A DNA stretch of 64,000 nucleotides from Kitasatospora cineracea (GTDB taxonomy: Bacteria; Actinomycetota; Actinomycetes; Streptomycetales; Streptomycetaceae): the NCBI RefSeq assembly GCF_003751605.1, contig NZ_RJVJ01000001.1, positions 3,844,001 to 3,908,000 of the forward strand, read 5' to 3'. Every line of letters begins with the position of its first letter. The stretch's first letter is position 1. The position numbers were made by a program, and so were the translations under genes. Positions 42,370 through 51,669 of the stretch are shown piece by piece. A model generated the notes under the pieces. It was given only the letters and a program-made list of their open reading frames with translations. It was not told the origin of the DNA and did no database searches.

Positions 42370-42912
42370 TCAGTGCTTGGGGCGGCGGGCGGTCTCCTCC
42401 GCCGCGTCCAGCACCGCCGCCAGGTCGCCGCCCGCGGTCGCGGTCGCCACCGCCGCCACCGCGCCCTCCACGAACGGGGCGTCCGCGAACCGGGTCGGGA
42501 ACGGCAGGCCGTGCTCGTCGGCCGCGGCCAGCACCGTCAGCACGGTGCGCACCGGGCCGTCCAGGTCGCACAGCACCGCCACGCCGTGGCCCTGGTCGAC
42601 CCGGCGGGCCGCCGCGGCCACCAGCACCGCGCTGCTGCCCGGCCCGTCGGCCAGCGAGCCGCCGGTCGCCGCGACCGGAGCCGGATCGTCCGCCTCCGTC
42701 ACGGCCAGGGCCACCGCCCGCACCGCGTCGGCGAGTTCCTGGCTGTGCGAGACCAGCACCAGGCCCACCCGCCCGTGCCCGGCCGGCCGGGCCGGGCGCG
42801 GCACCGAGGGCACCGGCGCGGTCACCGTGCCGGTCGCGGCGCCCACCGGCGGGGCCGACGGCGCGGTGGAGATCGGGATGACGTCGGCGCGGCTGCGGTC
42901 CCGCTGGTCCAT
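42370..42912 (-). CDS. Solitary DhaM-like PTS EIIA-type protein
   Basis: A 180-residue protein. After a Pro/Ala-rich start, GRVGLVLVSHSQELADAVRALA-like sequence carries the phospho-accepting His (H56) of the EIIA-Man/DhaM domain. In the DhaKLM system DhaM passes phosphate from HPr to DhaL-bound ADP for dihydroxyacetone phosphorylation. No dhaK or dhaL gene is next to it. The family GG(T)EDG segment is replaced by ATGGSLADGPGS. ATG 42912 was chosen for the GGGAG eight bases upstream; GTG 42957 and ATG 42951 are in frame. Confidence 0.7.
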   Translation of the reverse strand: MDQRDRSRADVIPISTAPSAPPVGAATGTVTAPVPSVPRPARPAGHGRVGLVLVSHSQELADAVRAVALAVTEADDPAPVAATGGSLADGPGSSAVLVAAAARRVDQGHGVAVLCDLDGPVRTVLTVLAAADEHGLPFPTRFADAPFVEGAVAAVATATAGGDLAAVLDAAEETARRPKH

Positions 42913-43127
42913 CGGCTGCTCCCGGGTCGGTGGCGGACTGGTCGACCCCATCCTCACCCGAGGCGGCGGCCGGGACGTCCTCTTAGCACAGGTGTCGCCG
43001 CCGGACGGCCGGATCGGCCCATCTGCACCGCCCCGCGGGCCGGCCGGGCCCCGATCGGCCCGCCCGGGCGGGCCGGGTGGCTAGGCTGGCGCTCGACCAC
43101 GGCAGGACCCAGCGGGAGGGTGAGCGG

Positions 43128-43373
43128 ATGACGCCGGCAGAGGCGGCCCGGGCGGCGAACGAGCGGCGCAAGATCGAGCTCGACGTGAGCGGGGCCGAGT
43201 GGCAGAACGCGGCGGGCGACGAACAGGGCGTGCAGATCGCCTTCGTCGACGGGTACATCGCCATGCGCAACGGCGCGGAGCCGGACGGCCCGGCGCTGAT
43301 CTTCACCCCCGCCGAGTGGCGGGCCTTCGTCCTGGGCGCCCGGGACGGCGAGTTCGACCCGCGCAACCAGTAG
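43128..43373 (+). CDS. DUF397 domain protein (orphan)
   Basis: An 81-residue protein. GVQIAFVDGYIAMRNGAEPDGPALIFTPAEWRAFVLGARDGEFD is a classic DUF397 domain. DUF397 genes normally lie right beside an XRE-type regulator gene, forming partner pairs abundant in streptomycetes and proposed to act in regulation or toxin-antitoxin-like circuits. Here no XRE gene is adjacent. ATG 43128 is preceded by GGGAGGGTGAG, an excellent ribosome binding site. Confidence 0.88.
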   Translation: MTPAEAARAANERRKIELDVSGAEWQNAAGDEQGVQIAFVDGYIAMRNGAEPDGPALIFTPAEWRAFVLGARDGEFDPRNQ

Positions 43374-44201
43374 CGGAGCAACCGGCGGCCGCGGCCGGAC
43401 CGGCCCGGAACCGGCCAACCCCGGGCCCGCCGGTTGGCCCGGCGTTCACCGGGCCGCCACGTCCCGGACCAGGAGTTCCGGGGCGCGGCGGAGCGGGCCG
43501 GAACCCGCGCGCAGGTGACGACTGGGCATACGCCGAGGTTACAAAAGAGTTCTGATGGACCGAATCTTGTTGACTGGTCGACAAGCCTGCCAGCACAGTA
43601 AGAGCAGGCAGACGCCGTGCCTACCGCCCCCACGCGGTATAGGCACGGCGCCCGCTTGTGCTGCCCGTCAACGGCGCCGCTGACGGGCTCTCCCAGATCC
43701 CTGTGCCGCACAGGGTGCGGCAGCCGTCGCAGCGGGAGTTGGCCCGACCGGGAAGAGCGACTCCCCGGGGTGGGCCGGAGCCCGGATTCCGCACGCCCCC
43801 ACGCGGCGGTGATCCGGGCAAGGTTCGCGGACGCGACGGCACGAGGGCCCCGCGAACCTGGCTCTTGGGTTTGTTATGTGGCTGTGGTGGTGCCGACCCG
43901 ATGGCACTTCGACCGCCCGGAGCCCGCCGGAATCACCCGCAGGCTCAAGGAACCGTCTAAGACCATTGAATCAGCAAATGGTGCTCGGAGTTCACACGAC
44001 CGCGTGCGCAGTGAGGGAATGCGCGCAAGGCACGCTGCGACAAGCCGCCCCCTGTGGATCTCGCCCCGGAGCGGCCGTCGTGCTGAACCGAACGTAGCCC
44101 GGACGGTTGCTCAGAGTCAACATTGGTCCCTGAGCGTAGATCTCGGCCTGATCGCGGACCCGCGCACCGGCCCCCACCCACCGGACACGTACGATGGGCC
44201 C
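43374..44201. other. 828-bp intergenic region with atypical, hairpin-rich sequence
   Basis: No convincing gene is found between the DUF397 gene and the gene at 44202. The stretch 43510-44160 is noticeably less GC-rich than neighbours (for example TTACAAAAGAGTTCTGATGG, CCATTGAATCAGCAAATGG). Its first half is described at 43570-43860 as a candidate RNA. The second half (43861-44201) has a weak GTGCC/GGCAC hairpin near 43888 and the promoter region of the 44202 gene. Confidence 0.5.
43570..43860 (+). ncRNA. Candidate structured RNA with five hairpins
   Basis: A promoter-like TTGACT (43570-43575) precedes a series of strong hairpins. (1) 43613-43650: 11-bp stem CGCCGTGCCTA / TAGGCACGGCG, inner CCGC / GCGG, loop CCCCAC. 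(2) 43663-43688: GCCCGTCA / TGACGGGC. (3) 43699-43715: CCCTGTG / CACAGGG. (4) 43780-43819: GCCCGGAT / ATCCGGGC with inner CCGC / GCGG and loop ACGCCCCCAC. (5) 43821-43859: AGGTTCGCGG / CCGCGAACCT. Hairpins 1 and 4 share the C-rich loop text CCCCCACGCGG. Strand is inferred from the promoter-like box; the limits and identity are not known. Confidence 0.4.
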
Positions 44202-44696
44202 ATGTCATTTCTCCGCCGTCGCTCCGGACAGCCCGCCGGCCCGGACTTCGACGTACTGGCCATGGATCCGGGCGACTGGCCCGGCGACTTCGGCGCCATG
44301 ATCCTGGCCGGTCAGGACGGTTCCTGCCAAGGCATCTTCCTGCAGTACGACCTGCTCGGCGGCCGCGGCCCGGCCATGCTGATCGGCAACGTCCCGCAGG
44401 AGTCGCCCGCCCGCGAGAGCGAGGACGGCGTGCCGATCGAGGCCCGCCAGCTGCTCGCCTCGCTGGAGAACGAGGAACAGGTCGACTTCGTCTCGGCCGA
44501 GGACTTCCCGGTCATGCTCGGCGACGACCTGCTGATCGTCCGCAAGGTCAAGGTCACCGAGGAACGGCTCTACTGCTCGCAGTTCGGCCGCAGCGACGGC
44601 GTCCAGGTCACCATCGCCTCCTGGGACCGGCCGATTTCGGACGACCTCTACCAGCTCCTCAAGCCGCTTCCGGCGGAGATGTTCCAGCAGGGCTGA
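44202..44696 (+). CDS. Conserved hypothetical protein
   Basis: A 164-residue soluble acidic protein: MSFLRRRSGQPAGPDFDVLAMDPGDWPGDFGAMILAGQDGSCQGIFLQYD, then VDFVSAEDFPVMLGDDLLIVRKVKV and VQVTIASWDRPISDDLYQLLKPLP. No signal or membrane segment and no motif I can name. Codon use and domain-like composition show it is real. It is followed after 141 bp by an acyl-CoA dehydrogenase gene. The start ATG 44202 lacks a strong ribosome binding site. Confidence 0.65.
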   Translation: MSFLRRRSGQPAGPDFDVLAMDPGDWPGDFGAMILAGQDGSCQGIFLQYDLLGGRGPAMLIGNVPQESPARESEDGVPIEARQLLASLENEEQVDFVSAEDFPVMLGDDLLIVRKVKVTEERLYCSQFGRSDGVQVTIASWDRPISDDLYQLLKPLPAEMFQQG

Positions 44697-44837
44697 CGCG
44701 CGATGCCCCGGCCGCTGCTGCTCACCCGCCGCCTGCACGTGGACCTCCGGCGCACCGCCGGCGCGGCCTGTCCGGCGTCCTGAACCACCCAGTCACGGAC
44801 GCCCGACACCCCACGCCGCCCGCCCGGAGGCCCCGCC

Positions 44838-45992
44838 ATGACCCGCACCGCAGCGCAGCCGACCGTCCCCGCCCCCGCCCCCGCGGACCCCGCCGCCGAC
44901 GGCGCCGTCGAACGGGCGCTCGCCCGGCTGCCCCGGGTCGTCGACCTGCTGGCCGCCCGGGCCGCCGAGCACGACCGCGACGGCACCTTCCCCTACCAGG
45001 GCGTCGAAACCGTCCACGAGGCCGGGCTGCTCACCCTCACCGTCGGCCGGCGGCACGGCGGGCCCGGCGCCGGACTGGCCGACACCGTCCGGGTGCTGGC
45101 CCGGCTCGGCCGCGGCGACGCCTCGGTCGCCCTGCTCGCCGCGCACACCCTGCTGCACCACGCCGAACAGGCCCGCACCGCGCCCTGGCCCGCCGCGCTC
45201 TACCGGCGGCTGCTCACCGAGTCCCGCCGCGGCCCCGCCCTGGTCGGCACCCTCCGGGCCCCCGCCGGACGCCCGCCCGCCGTCACCGCGCACTGGCAGG
45301 GCGACGCCTGGCGGCTCGTCGGCCGCGCCCCGCACTGCCCCGGCGCCGAGGCGCTCGCCTGGCTGGTCGTCGAGGCCCGCACCGCCGAGGACCGGACCGC
45401 CCAGAACCGGCCACGCACCGGCCTGTTCCTGGTCCGCGCCGACAGCCCCGGACTGGAGATCGACCCCGCCGCCGACCAGCTCGGCCTGCGCGCCGCGGCC
45501 GGCCACGACGTCCTGCTCGCGGACACCCGGATCGGCACCGACGCCGCCCACCTGCCCAAGGGGCCGGCCTTCCCCGCCGACCCGCTCGCCGCGGCCTGGC
45601 GCCAACTCGCCCTGACCGCCGTCCTGCTGGGCACCGCCCGGGCCGCCCTGGATTGGTCCGCCGGGCGGCTGCGCGGCACCGCCGCCACCCACCGCCGCCC
45701 GCTCGGCGAACTCGACGCCGCGCTCACCGGCGCCGAGGAGCTCGTCCACGGCCTGGCCGCCCGCACCGACGCCGACCCGGCCGCCGCCACCCGGGCGCCC
45801 GCCGTCCAACTGCTCGCCGCCCGCACCGCCGCGGACACCGTGCAGCGGACCCTCACCCTCACCGGCAGCACCGGCCTCGACCGCCGCCACCCGCTCGAGC
45901 GCCACCTGCGCGACACCCTCAGCCTGCGCACCCAACTGCCCGCCGAGGACGCCGTGCTGGACGCCCTCGGCGAATCCCTGCTGGGTGGCTGA
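44838..45992 (+). CDS. Acyl-CoA dehydrogenase-family flavoprotein
   Basis: A 384-residue protein with the acyl-CoA dehydrogenase layout: N-terminal helical domain (RVVDLLAARAAEHDRDGTFPYQGVETVHEAGLLTLTVGRRHGG), middle beta domain (about 110-210) and C-terminal helical domain ending in LTGSTGLDRRHPLERHLRDTLSLR, the flavin/substrate end segment. Family members oxidise acyl-CoAs or act as FAD/FMN monooxygenase-like proteins (DszC/SfnB type); the Ala/Arg-rich sequence here does not distinguish them. ATG 44838 is preceded by CCCGGAGG, a good ribosome binding site. Confidence 0.8.
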   Translation: MTRTAAQPTVPAPAPADPAADGAVERALARLPRVVDLLAARAAEHDRDGTFPYQGVETVHEAGLLTLTVGRRHGGPGAGLADTVRVLARLGRGDASVALLAAHTLLHHAEQARTAPWPAALYRRLLTESRRGPALVGTLRAPAGRPPAVTAHWQGDAWRLVGRAPHCPGAEALAWLVVEARTAEDRTAQNRPRTGLFLVRADSPGLEIDPAADQLGLRAAAGHDVLLADTRIGTDAAHLPKGPAFPADPLAAAWRQLALTAVLLGTARAALDWSAGRLRGTAATHRRPLGELDAALTGAEELVHGLAARTDADPAAATRAPAVQLLAARTAADTVQRTLTLTGSTGLDRRHPLERHLRDTLSLRTQLPAEDAVLDALGESLLGG

Positions 45993-46021
45993 AACCCGCC
46001 GTCCGGGTCCCCGGCGCCGGA

Positions 46022-47182
46022 CTAGCGGGTGCCGACCGCCGCGCGGACCGCGCGGCGGGCCAGCGCCGAGTCGTCGTACAGCCGGCGGATCATGATCCGC
46101 TGCTCCTCGCCCGCACCCGGGACGTCGTGCAGCCGCAGTTCGCGCATCAGCACCAGCACCAGGTTCACCAGGAACGCGTCCCGGGCCAGCGTGCCGCCGG
46201 ACTGGGCGAGTTGGCTGATCTGGCGGCGGGCCGCGGTGTCGCCCGACAGCACGCTCCACAGCACCGCCAGGTCGTAGCCCGGCAGGTACCAGCCGGCCTG
46301 CTCCCAGTCCAGCAGGACCGGGCCGGACGGGGCCAGCAGGATGTTGCCGAGCAGCGCGTCGCCGTGGTTCAGCTGCCACGGCATCGAGGACAGGCCGTGC
46401 AGCAGGCCGCGCAGGTCGCCCGCGTCCCGGTCGGTCAGCAGGCCCAGCGAGTGGTACCGGGCGATCTCGGTCTGGTAGTCCATCGGCTTGCCGAACACGT
46501 CGGTCGGCGGCCGCCACAGGTTCAGCGTGCGCACCGCGCCCAGCACCGCGCGCACCTCGCCCGGCGTCGGCGCGTTCACCGGGTGCCGCTCGCGGGCCGC
46601 CGGCCGGCCCGGCACCCGCTCCAGCACCAGCACGCAGCGGTCGTGGTCGGCCGCCACCAGCCGCGGCAGCCGCACCGGCGGACGGTGCCGGACGAACGCC
46701 CGGTACACCGCCACCTCGTGGTGGAAGCGCTCGATCAGCTGCTCCGCCCGCTCCCCGCGCAGCGCCGCCGGCGCCAGGCACTTCGCCACCACCGGGGCCC
46801 GGCCGATGGTGCCCGCGATCAGGATGTGCCGACCGCCCTCCCGCAGCACCTGGCGCGGCAGGAACGCCGGACATATCCGCGCGACGTTGGCGAGCACCGC
46901 CCGCACCGCCGGGGTCTGCAGCGCGGCCGGGTCCACCCGGTCCACGAACGCCTCCGGGGCCCGGCCCCCGGCCGGCCGGCCCAGCCGACCGGCCTGGTCC
47001 GCCACCGGACGGGTCACCAGGGTGGTGCGCCCGCGCGGGTCGCGCAGCTCCGCGCCGCGCGGCGCGGGCCGGCCCGCACCGGCGGTCGGGGGGCGCAGGG
47101 GGGAGCGTGACGGGCGTGCGGCCGCGGCGTCCACCCCGTTCGGGGACGACGAGCGGGTACCGGTGCTGGCTGTGGAGTACAT
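46022..47182 (-). CDS. Phosphotransferase of the aminoglycoside/choline kinase-like family
   Basis: A 386-residue kinase-fold protein. It has an N-terminal low-complexity stretch (about 1-60), a lysine-bearing strand (VVAKCLAP), the catalytic [13 protein letters not shown] motif (HGD-x4-N) and the metal motif LLDWEQAG. These are the APH/choline kinase signatures. The substrate is unknown; a resistance role is not implied. ATG 47182 was chosen; a GGAAGGA lies about 14 bases upstream. Divergent from the NsdA-like gene. Confidence 0.82.
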   Translation of the reverse strand: MYSTASTGTRSSSPNGVDAAAARPSRSPLRPPTAGAGRPAPRGAELRDPRGRTTLVTRPVADQAGRLGRPAGGRAPEAFVDRVDPAALQTPAVRAVLANVARICPAFLPRQVLREGGRHILIAGTIGRAPVVAKCLAPAALRGERAEQLIERFHHEVAVYRAFVRHRPPVRLPRLVAADHDRCVLVLERVPGRPAARERHPVNAPTPGEVRAVLGAVRTLNLWRPPTDVFGKPMDYQTEIARYHSLGLLTDRDAGDLRGLLHGLSSMPWQLNHGDALLGNILLAPSGPVLLDWEQAGWYLPGYDLAVLWSVLSGDTAARRQISQLAQSGGTLARDAFLVNLVLVLMRELRLHDVPGAGEEQRIMIRRLYDDSALARRAVRAAVGTR

Positions 47183-47601
47183 GGGCTGGTGAGGGTCCTT
47201 CCTTGACCGGCGGCAAAGCTGTGAGTGGCCCGTCGACTGGGGTCGGGCCCGCCGGGTGGGGCGCGGGCGCCGGGCACGGTCGGCGGCCCGCCGGAACCGT
47301 CCGCACCCTGGGGAAGTACGTCCGTCCCGACCACCGCGCCCTGCCCGGCGCCCCCGCGCCACCCGGTCGCGCCACCCCCCGCGACACCGCTCCCGGAAGG
47401 CCGCCCGACGCACCGTCGGATCGGGATCCGGGCCGGTCGGGGGCCGTTCCGGCGCGGAGCCGGGGTGGCGCATACCTACCTGACACCCGGACGGCACTGG
47501 CACACCACGTAGCGCACCCTGGCGAACCCTGGCGAATGGTCGCTTGGCATGTGACAGAGCCACTAGGGTCGGGAACCAGCCGAGGATCCTGGGGGCTTCA
47601 G
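47183..47601. other. Divergent intergenic region with 10-bp direct duplication
   Basis: A 419-bp region between the phosphotransferase and NsdA-like genes. It has two back-to-back copies of CCCTGGCGAA (47517-47526, 47527-47536) just before CATGTGACAGAGCCACTAGGG, which may be the NsdA-like promoter region. No gene was found; the open frames here are shadows. Confidence 0.45.
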
Positions 47602-49086
47602 TTGAGCAAGGGGCCGAACACCAGACTGGCCGACCACTTCGCCCTGACCGGATGGTCCAAGGGCGAGCTGGCCCGGCTGGTCAACCGGCGGGGTGCCGCG
47701 CTGGGCGAGCAGCAGCTGTCCACCGACACCTCCCGGGTGCGGCGCTGGATCGAGCACGGCGAGATCCCGCGCGACCCGGTGCCGAGGGTGCTGGCCGCCG
47801 TGTTCACGGAGCGGCTCGGCCGTGTCGTCACCACCGAGGACCTTGGTCTCGAACGACACCGGCCCACCAGGTCCGGCAGCAGCGCAGCACCGCCGAAGGA
47901 GCCCTGGGCACCGGATCGGACGGCCGCGGTCCTCACCGAGTTCACGGGAATGGACCTCATGCTGAACAGACGCGGACTGGTCGGCGCCTCGGCCGCCCTC
48001 GCGGCGGGCGCGGTCATCGCCGACAACCTGCACGACTGGCTCACCGGCGGCGCGGTCGCCGAGGCGGCCGCCCGCCCGGGCCCCCGCCCCGTCCTGGTGC
48101 AGGGCGGGGCGCACCCCGTCCTGGACGTCTACGAACCCGGACCGGTCGGCAACGACGAGGTCGCCGCCCTCGAGCGCGCCGTCGACGTGTTCCGGGCCTG
48201 GGACGCCTCGCGCGGCGGCGGACTCCAGCGCAAGGCCGTGGTCGGCCAGCTCAACGAGGTCGGCGGCCTGCTCACCCACGGCCACCCGCCCGCGCTGGAG
48301 CGCCGGTTGTGGACGGTCGCCGCCAACCTCGCCGTGCTGGCCGGCTGGATGTCCCACGACGTCGGCCTCGAACCCACCGCCCAGCGCTACTTCGTGATCG
48401 CCGCGCAGGCAGCCCGGGAGGCCGACGACCGCCCCCGGGCCGGCGAGGCGATCTCCCGCGCCGCCCGCCAGATGCTCCACCTCGGCCGGGCCGACGACGC
48501 CCTCGAACTCATGCAGCTCGCCAACGCCAGCGCCGGCCCCGGCGACGGCACCCAGCCGCGCACCCGGGCCATGCTGCACACCGTCGAAGCCTGGGCGCAG
48601 GCCTCGCTCGGCCGCTCCGAGGCCACCCACCGGGTGCTCGGCGAGGCCGAGGAGCTGTTCGTCCAGGACAGCCCCGAACCCCCGCCCAGCTGGATGCAGC
48701 TGTTCAACGAGGCCGAACTGCACGGCATGCAGGCCCTGGTCTACCGCACCCTCGCCGAGCACGACCCCGGAGCCGTCCCGCTCGCCGTCCGGCACGCCCG
48801 GACCGCGATCCGGCTGCGCCAGACGACCGGCCGGGAGCGCTCCGCGCTGCTCGACCGGATCACGCTGGCCTCCATCCACTGGATCTCCGGCGAACCCGAC
48901 GAGGCCCAGGTGCAGGCCAAACTCGCCCTCGCCTCGATCAACGACACCTCCTCCAAGCGCACCTGGGACCGGCTGCGCGAGATGTACCGGCTCTCCACCC
49001 GCTACCGCGGACTGCCCGAGGTGGCCGAACTCCGCGACCGGATCCACGCCGTGCTGCCCGCACCCCGCGGACCCCGCCCGATCTGA
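47602..49086 (+). CDS. NsdA-like HTH/TPR regulatory protein
   Basis: A 494-residue protein. The N-terminus ([69 protein letters not shown]) is a helix-turn-helix typical of the streptomycete NsdA family; NsdA is a negative regulator of sporulation and antibiotic production in S. coelicolor. The C-terminal half (about 150-490) is helical with TPR-like repeats ([38 protein letters not shown]). TTG 47602 sits six bases after GGGGG and fits the family start; GTG 47551 is in frame. A 15-bp repeat follows the stop. Confidence 0.8.
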   Translation: MSKGPNTRLADHFALTGWSKGELARLVNRRGAALGEQQLSTDTSRVRRWIEHGEIPRDPVPRVLAAVFTERLGRVVTTEDLGLERHRPTRSGSSAAPPKEPWAPDRTAAVLTEFTGMDLMLNRRGLVGASAALAAGAVIADNLHDWLTGGAVAEAAARPGPRPVLVQGGAHPVLDVYEPGPVGNDEVAALERAVDVFRAWDASRGGGLQRKAVVGQLNEVGGLLTHGHPPALERRLWTVAANLAVLAGWMSHDVGLEPTAQRYFVIAAQAAREADDRPRAGEAISRAARQMLHLGRADDALELMQLANASAGPGDGTQPRTRAMLHTVEAWAQASLGRSEATHRVLGEAEELFVQDSPEPPPSWMQLFNEAELHGMQALVYRTLAEHDPGAVPLAVRHARTAIRLRQTTGRERSALLDRITLASIHWISGEPDEAQVQAKLALASINDTSSKRTWDRLREMYRLSTRYRGLPEVAELRDRIHAVLPAPRGPRPI

Positions 49087-49449
49087 CCGCGCCCGCACCG
49101 GCTCCGTCCGCACCGGCTCCGTCCGTACCGTCCCCGCCCGATCCGTCCCCGCCCGATCCGTCCCCCGTCCGCACCGGCTCCGGGCACCTCCGGCCGAGGG
49201 GTGTCCGAATGCCGAACAACGGGCTGATTCGCACCCGAACGCACCGCACATTCCGGAAGGGGTCGATCCGGTACGGACGGACCCGGTTTGGCGCGGTCAC
49301 CGGGCGGAAATCCGTTGCCCTGTGTGCGGATCGGCCACCCAGGCGGTAACCTTCGGTGATTCCGGCGCCCGGGCGCCTGAGCTGTGCCAACCGACCCCGG
49401 CGACGGAAATCCCGTTGCCACGACGACCGCCGCAACGGATGCTGACCTC
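49087..49449. other. Intergenic region after the NsdA-like gene
   Basis: It starts with the 15-bp repeat at 49093-49180, followed by an AT-richer stretch around 49225-49330 (GGGCTGATTCGCACCC, GGAAATCCGTTGCCC) that may hold the promoter of the HEAT gene. No gene was found. Confidence 0.4.
49093..49180. repeat. 15-bp periodic repeat downstream of the NsdA-like gene
   Basis: Two exact copies of CCGCACCGGCTCCGT (49093-49107, 49108-49122), then three related units ending at CCGATCCGTCCCCGC, then a partial return of the first unit. It begins six bases after the stop. Confidence 0.8.
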
Positions 49450-50877
49450 ATGTTCGAGCCAGTGATAGCGCCCAGCGCCAGCCTCCTCGGCCTCCTCCAG
49501 AGAGGCCGCGGAGACGGGCAGCTGCATGCGTTGGCCGCAGACCGCGACGAGGCGATCGCCGCCGTCGAGACCTGCGTCACCAACGACCCCCGCGCCGACT
49601 GGCAGGTCGAGAACCGCTCCTTGTACTACGCCCGCCTCTACATGGAGCTCGAAGCCCCCCTCACCGGCATCGAGCTCCACCTGCACTCGCCCGAGGACAG
49701 CCTCGACACCGACGAGGCCCGCACCGGCCTCGCCCTCGCCGTCCTGGGCCACCTCGCCGGCTACGGCCGCCGCGACGCCCTCGACCTGCTGCGCGCCTAC
49801 ACCACCACCGGAACCAACTGGGCCTGGGCCCTCGACGAACTCGCCCTGCGCGACACCGACGAGGCCCTGCTCGCCCTCGCCCCCGCCGTCCTCGACCGCT
49901 TCCCGGCCGACCCGGAGGGCGACGCCGACCTGCGCGAGACCATCCGCGCCGCCTACGAGCCGCGGGTGTGGCGGCTGTGGGCCCCGCACCACCCCAGGGT
50001 GGCCGCCGCCACCGAGCAGTCACCGTTCGACCTGTGGCAACGGCAGCTCAACCGCCCCGGCGTCACCCCCGGCTGGTCCACCGCCGACGTGCTCGCCTGG
50101 GCCGACCAGGGCGAGGGCACCGCGCCCGACGCCCTCGCCCGCCGCGCCGCCGCGGCCGCCCGCTGCCTCACCGCCGTGGTCCGCCCCGAGGACGTGCCGC
50201 TGCTGCACGACGCCGCCGCGCACGGCCCGGCCGGCGCCCGCTGCGCCGCGCTGCGCCACCTCGTCGAACAGCGCGACCCGGCCGCCGCCGGATTCATCGA
50301 GACCGCCGCGGCGGACCTGGACCACCGGGTGGTCCGCGCCTCGCTGGAACTGCTCGGCCGGATGCGAGGTCCCGAGGCGCTCGCGCACGCCCGCCGCTGG
50401 GCCGACCCGGCGACCGGCGGCGCGGACAGCGCCCTCGCCCAGGCCGCCGTCCGCCTGCTCGCGGACGCCGGCGAACCCTGCGACGCCCCGTTGGTCGTCG
50501 CCGCCCTGCACCAGTGGATCTCACTGAACGGCGTGGCCGGCGCCGCCCTCGGCAGCCTGGTCGACGGCGTCGGCCGGCTGCACGCCGCCGCCGCCGTCCC
50601 CGCCCTGCGGCACGTCTACGGCGAGGCCGCCTCCTCCGAGCTGCGCGGCCGGGCCGCCCAGGCGCTCGCCGTCACCGACCCCAACTTCGGGGCCGGCCCC
50701 GCCGTCGAGTGCCTGTGGGACTGCGAGGAGTCCACCCGCGAGCTCGCCGCCACCCACGTCACCACCACCGGCGACGTCCGGGTCCTCGAACGCCTGCGCC
50801 GGCTCGCCGCCGACCCGGCCGAGGAGGCCGAGGTGCACGCGGCGGTCCGCGGCCGGCTGACGGCCCGCGACCGGTAG
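49450..50877 (+). CDS. HEAT-repeat protein
   Basis: A 475-residue all-helical protein. It starts MFEPVIAPSASLLGLLQRGRGDGQLHALAADRDEAI, a start I recognise from streptomycete HEAT-repeat proteins, and carries DWQVENRSLYYARLYMELEAP, then at least five HEAT-like helical hairpins (about 230-460, for example DLDHRVVRASLELLGRM and ELRGRAAQALAVTDP). HEAT arrays bind other proteins; the partner is unknown. GTG 49384 would add 22 residues; ATG 49450 is preferred by conservation. YcnI-like gene follows after ten bases. Confidence 0.75.
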   Translation: MFEPVIAPSASLLGLLQRGRGDGQLHALAADRDEAIAAVETCVTNDPRADWQVENRSLYYARLYMELEAPLTGIELHLHSPEDSLDTDEARTGLALAVLGHLAGYGRRDALDLLRAYTTTGTNWAWALDELALRDTDEALLALAPAVLDRFPADPEGDADLRETIRAAYEPRVWRLWAPHHPRVAAATEQSPFDLWQRQLNRPGVTPGWSTADVLAWADQGEGTAPDALARRAAAAARCLTAVVRPEDVPLLHDAAAHGPAGARCAALRHLVEQRDPAAAGFIETAAADLDHRVVRASLELLGRMRGPEALAHARRWADPATGGADSALAQAAVRLLADAGEPCDAPLVVAALHQWISLNGVAGAALGSLVDGVGRLHAAAAVPALRHVYGEAASSELRGRAAQALAVTDPNFGAGPAVECLWDCEESTRELAATHVTTTGDVRVLERLRRLAADPAEEAEVHAAVRGRLTARDR

Positions 50878-50887
50878 GGTTCCCGCC

Positions 50888-51589
50888 ATGCGCCGACGAC
50901 TCCGCCACCGCTCCGCCGCGCCCCTCCTCGCGCTGGGCCTGGTGCTCGGCGCGGCCGGCACCGCCGCCGCGCACGTCGAGGTCGAGTCGCCGACCGCGCA
51001 GGCGCTCGCCGTCGACGCCGAGGTCGCCTTCTCCGCCGAGGGAGAGTCCTCCACCGCGGGCATCACCGACGTCAAGGTCGTGCTGCCCGCCGGGCTGACC
51101 CCCGCCGACCTCACCCTGGCCAAGGCCCCCGCCGGCTGGACGCTCGCCCCCACCGCCGACGGCTTCACCGTGGCCGGCCCCGCGCTGGCACCCGGCACGG
51201 CCGCCGACTGGACCGTCCGGGTCCGCCAACTCCCGGACGCCGCCTCGCTGGTGTTCAAGACCCTGGTCGACTACTCCGACGGCCACACCGACCGCTGGAT
51301 CGAACTCCCGCAGGGCGACACCAAGCCGCAGCACCCCGCGCCGGTGCTCGCCCTCGCCCCGGCCGCCCCGGGCGCGATCGCGCTGCCGACCAGCGACGTG
51401 ACGCTGTTCGCATACACCTCGTCCCCGCCTGCATCCCCGTCCGCGTCCGCGTCCGCTCCCGCGGTCGTCGCCGGGGGTGGCGAGGACGGCGGCAGCACCA
51501 CCGCGGTGGTGCTCGGCAGCGTCGCGGGCGTCGCGGTCCTCGCCGCGCTGGTCGTGCTGGTGCTGCGCCGCCGCAGGTCGGCCTCCTAG
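50888..51589 (+). CDS. YcnI-like (DUF1775) copper-associated surface protein
   Basis: A 233-residue protein. The signal peptide ends at AAA, leaving His at the mature N-terminus (HVEVESPTAQALA), the position that binds copper in YcnI proteins. The domain continues with VKVVLPAGLTPADLTLAKAPAGWTL and LVFKTLVDYSDGHTDRWIELP. A Ser/Pro/Ala linker (about 175-200) and a C-terminal membrane anchor (VVLGSVAGVAVLAALVVLVLRRRR) follow. YcnI sits with copper import genes in other actinobacteria, but no ycnJ/ycnK-like gene is visible here. Confidence 0.85.
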   Translation: MRRRLRHRSAAPLLALGLVLGAAGTAAAHVEVESPTAQALAVDAEVAFSAEGESSTAGITDVKVVLPAGLTPADLTLAKAPAGWTLAPTADGFTVAGPALAPGTAADWTVRVRQLPDAASLVFKTLVDYSDGHTDRWIELPQGDTKPQHPAPVLALAPAAPGAIALPTSDVTLFAYTSSPPASPSASASAPAVVAGGGEDGGSTTAVVLGSVAGVAVLAALVVLVLRRRRSAS

Positions 51590-51603
51590 CGCGGTAGTCC
51601 GTC

Positions 51604-51646
51604 ACCCCCGCGTTCGTTCCGGCCCGGCCGGGGCGGGCGCGGGGGT
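51604..51646. terminator. Terminator between the YcnI-like and MFS genes
   Basis: ACCCCCGCG (51604-51612) pairs with CGCGGGGGT (51638-51646), with inner CCGG-rich pairing, between two convergent genes. The base after the stem is TTC. Confidence 0.6.
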
Positions 51647-51669
51647 TTCGTCGTGCCGGGGTGTCCCGG

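Noticed and set aside
43570..43860. 6C RNA, RNase P RNA or tmRNA
   Set aside because: C-rich loops recall 6C, but the spacing is far too long. RNase P and tmRNA core sequences are not present.
46022..47182. Aminoglycoside resistance gene
   Set aside because: The fold is APH-like, but the family is broad and nothing in sequence or context points to antibiotic phosphorylation.
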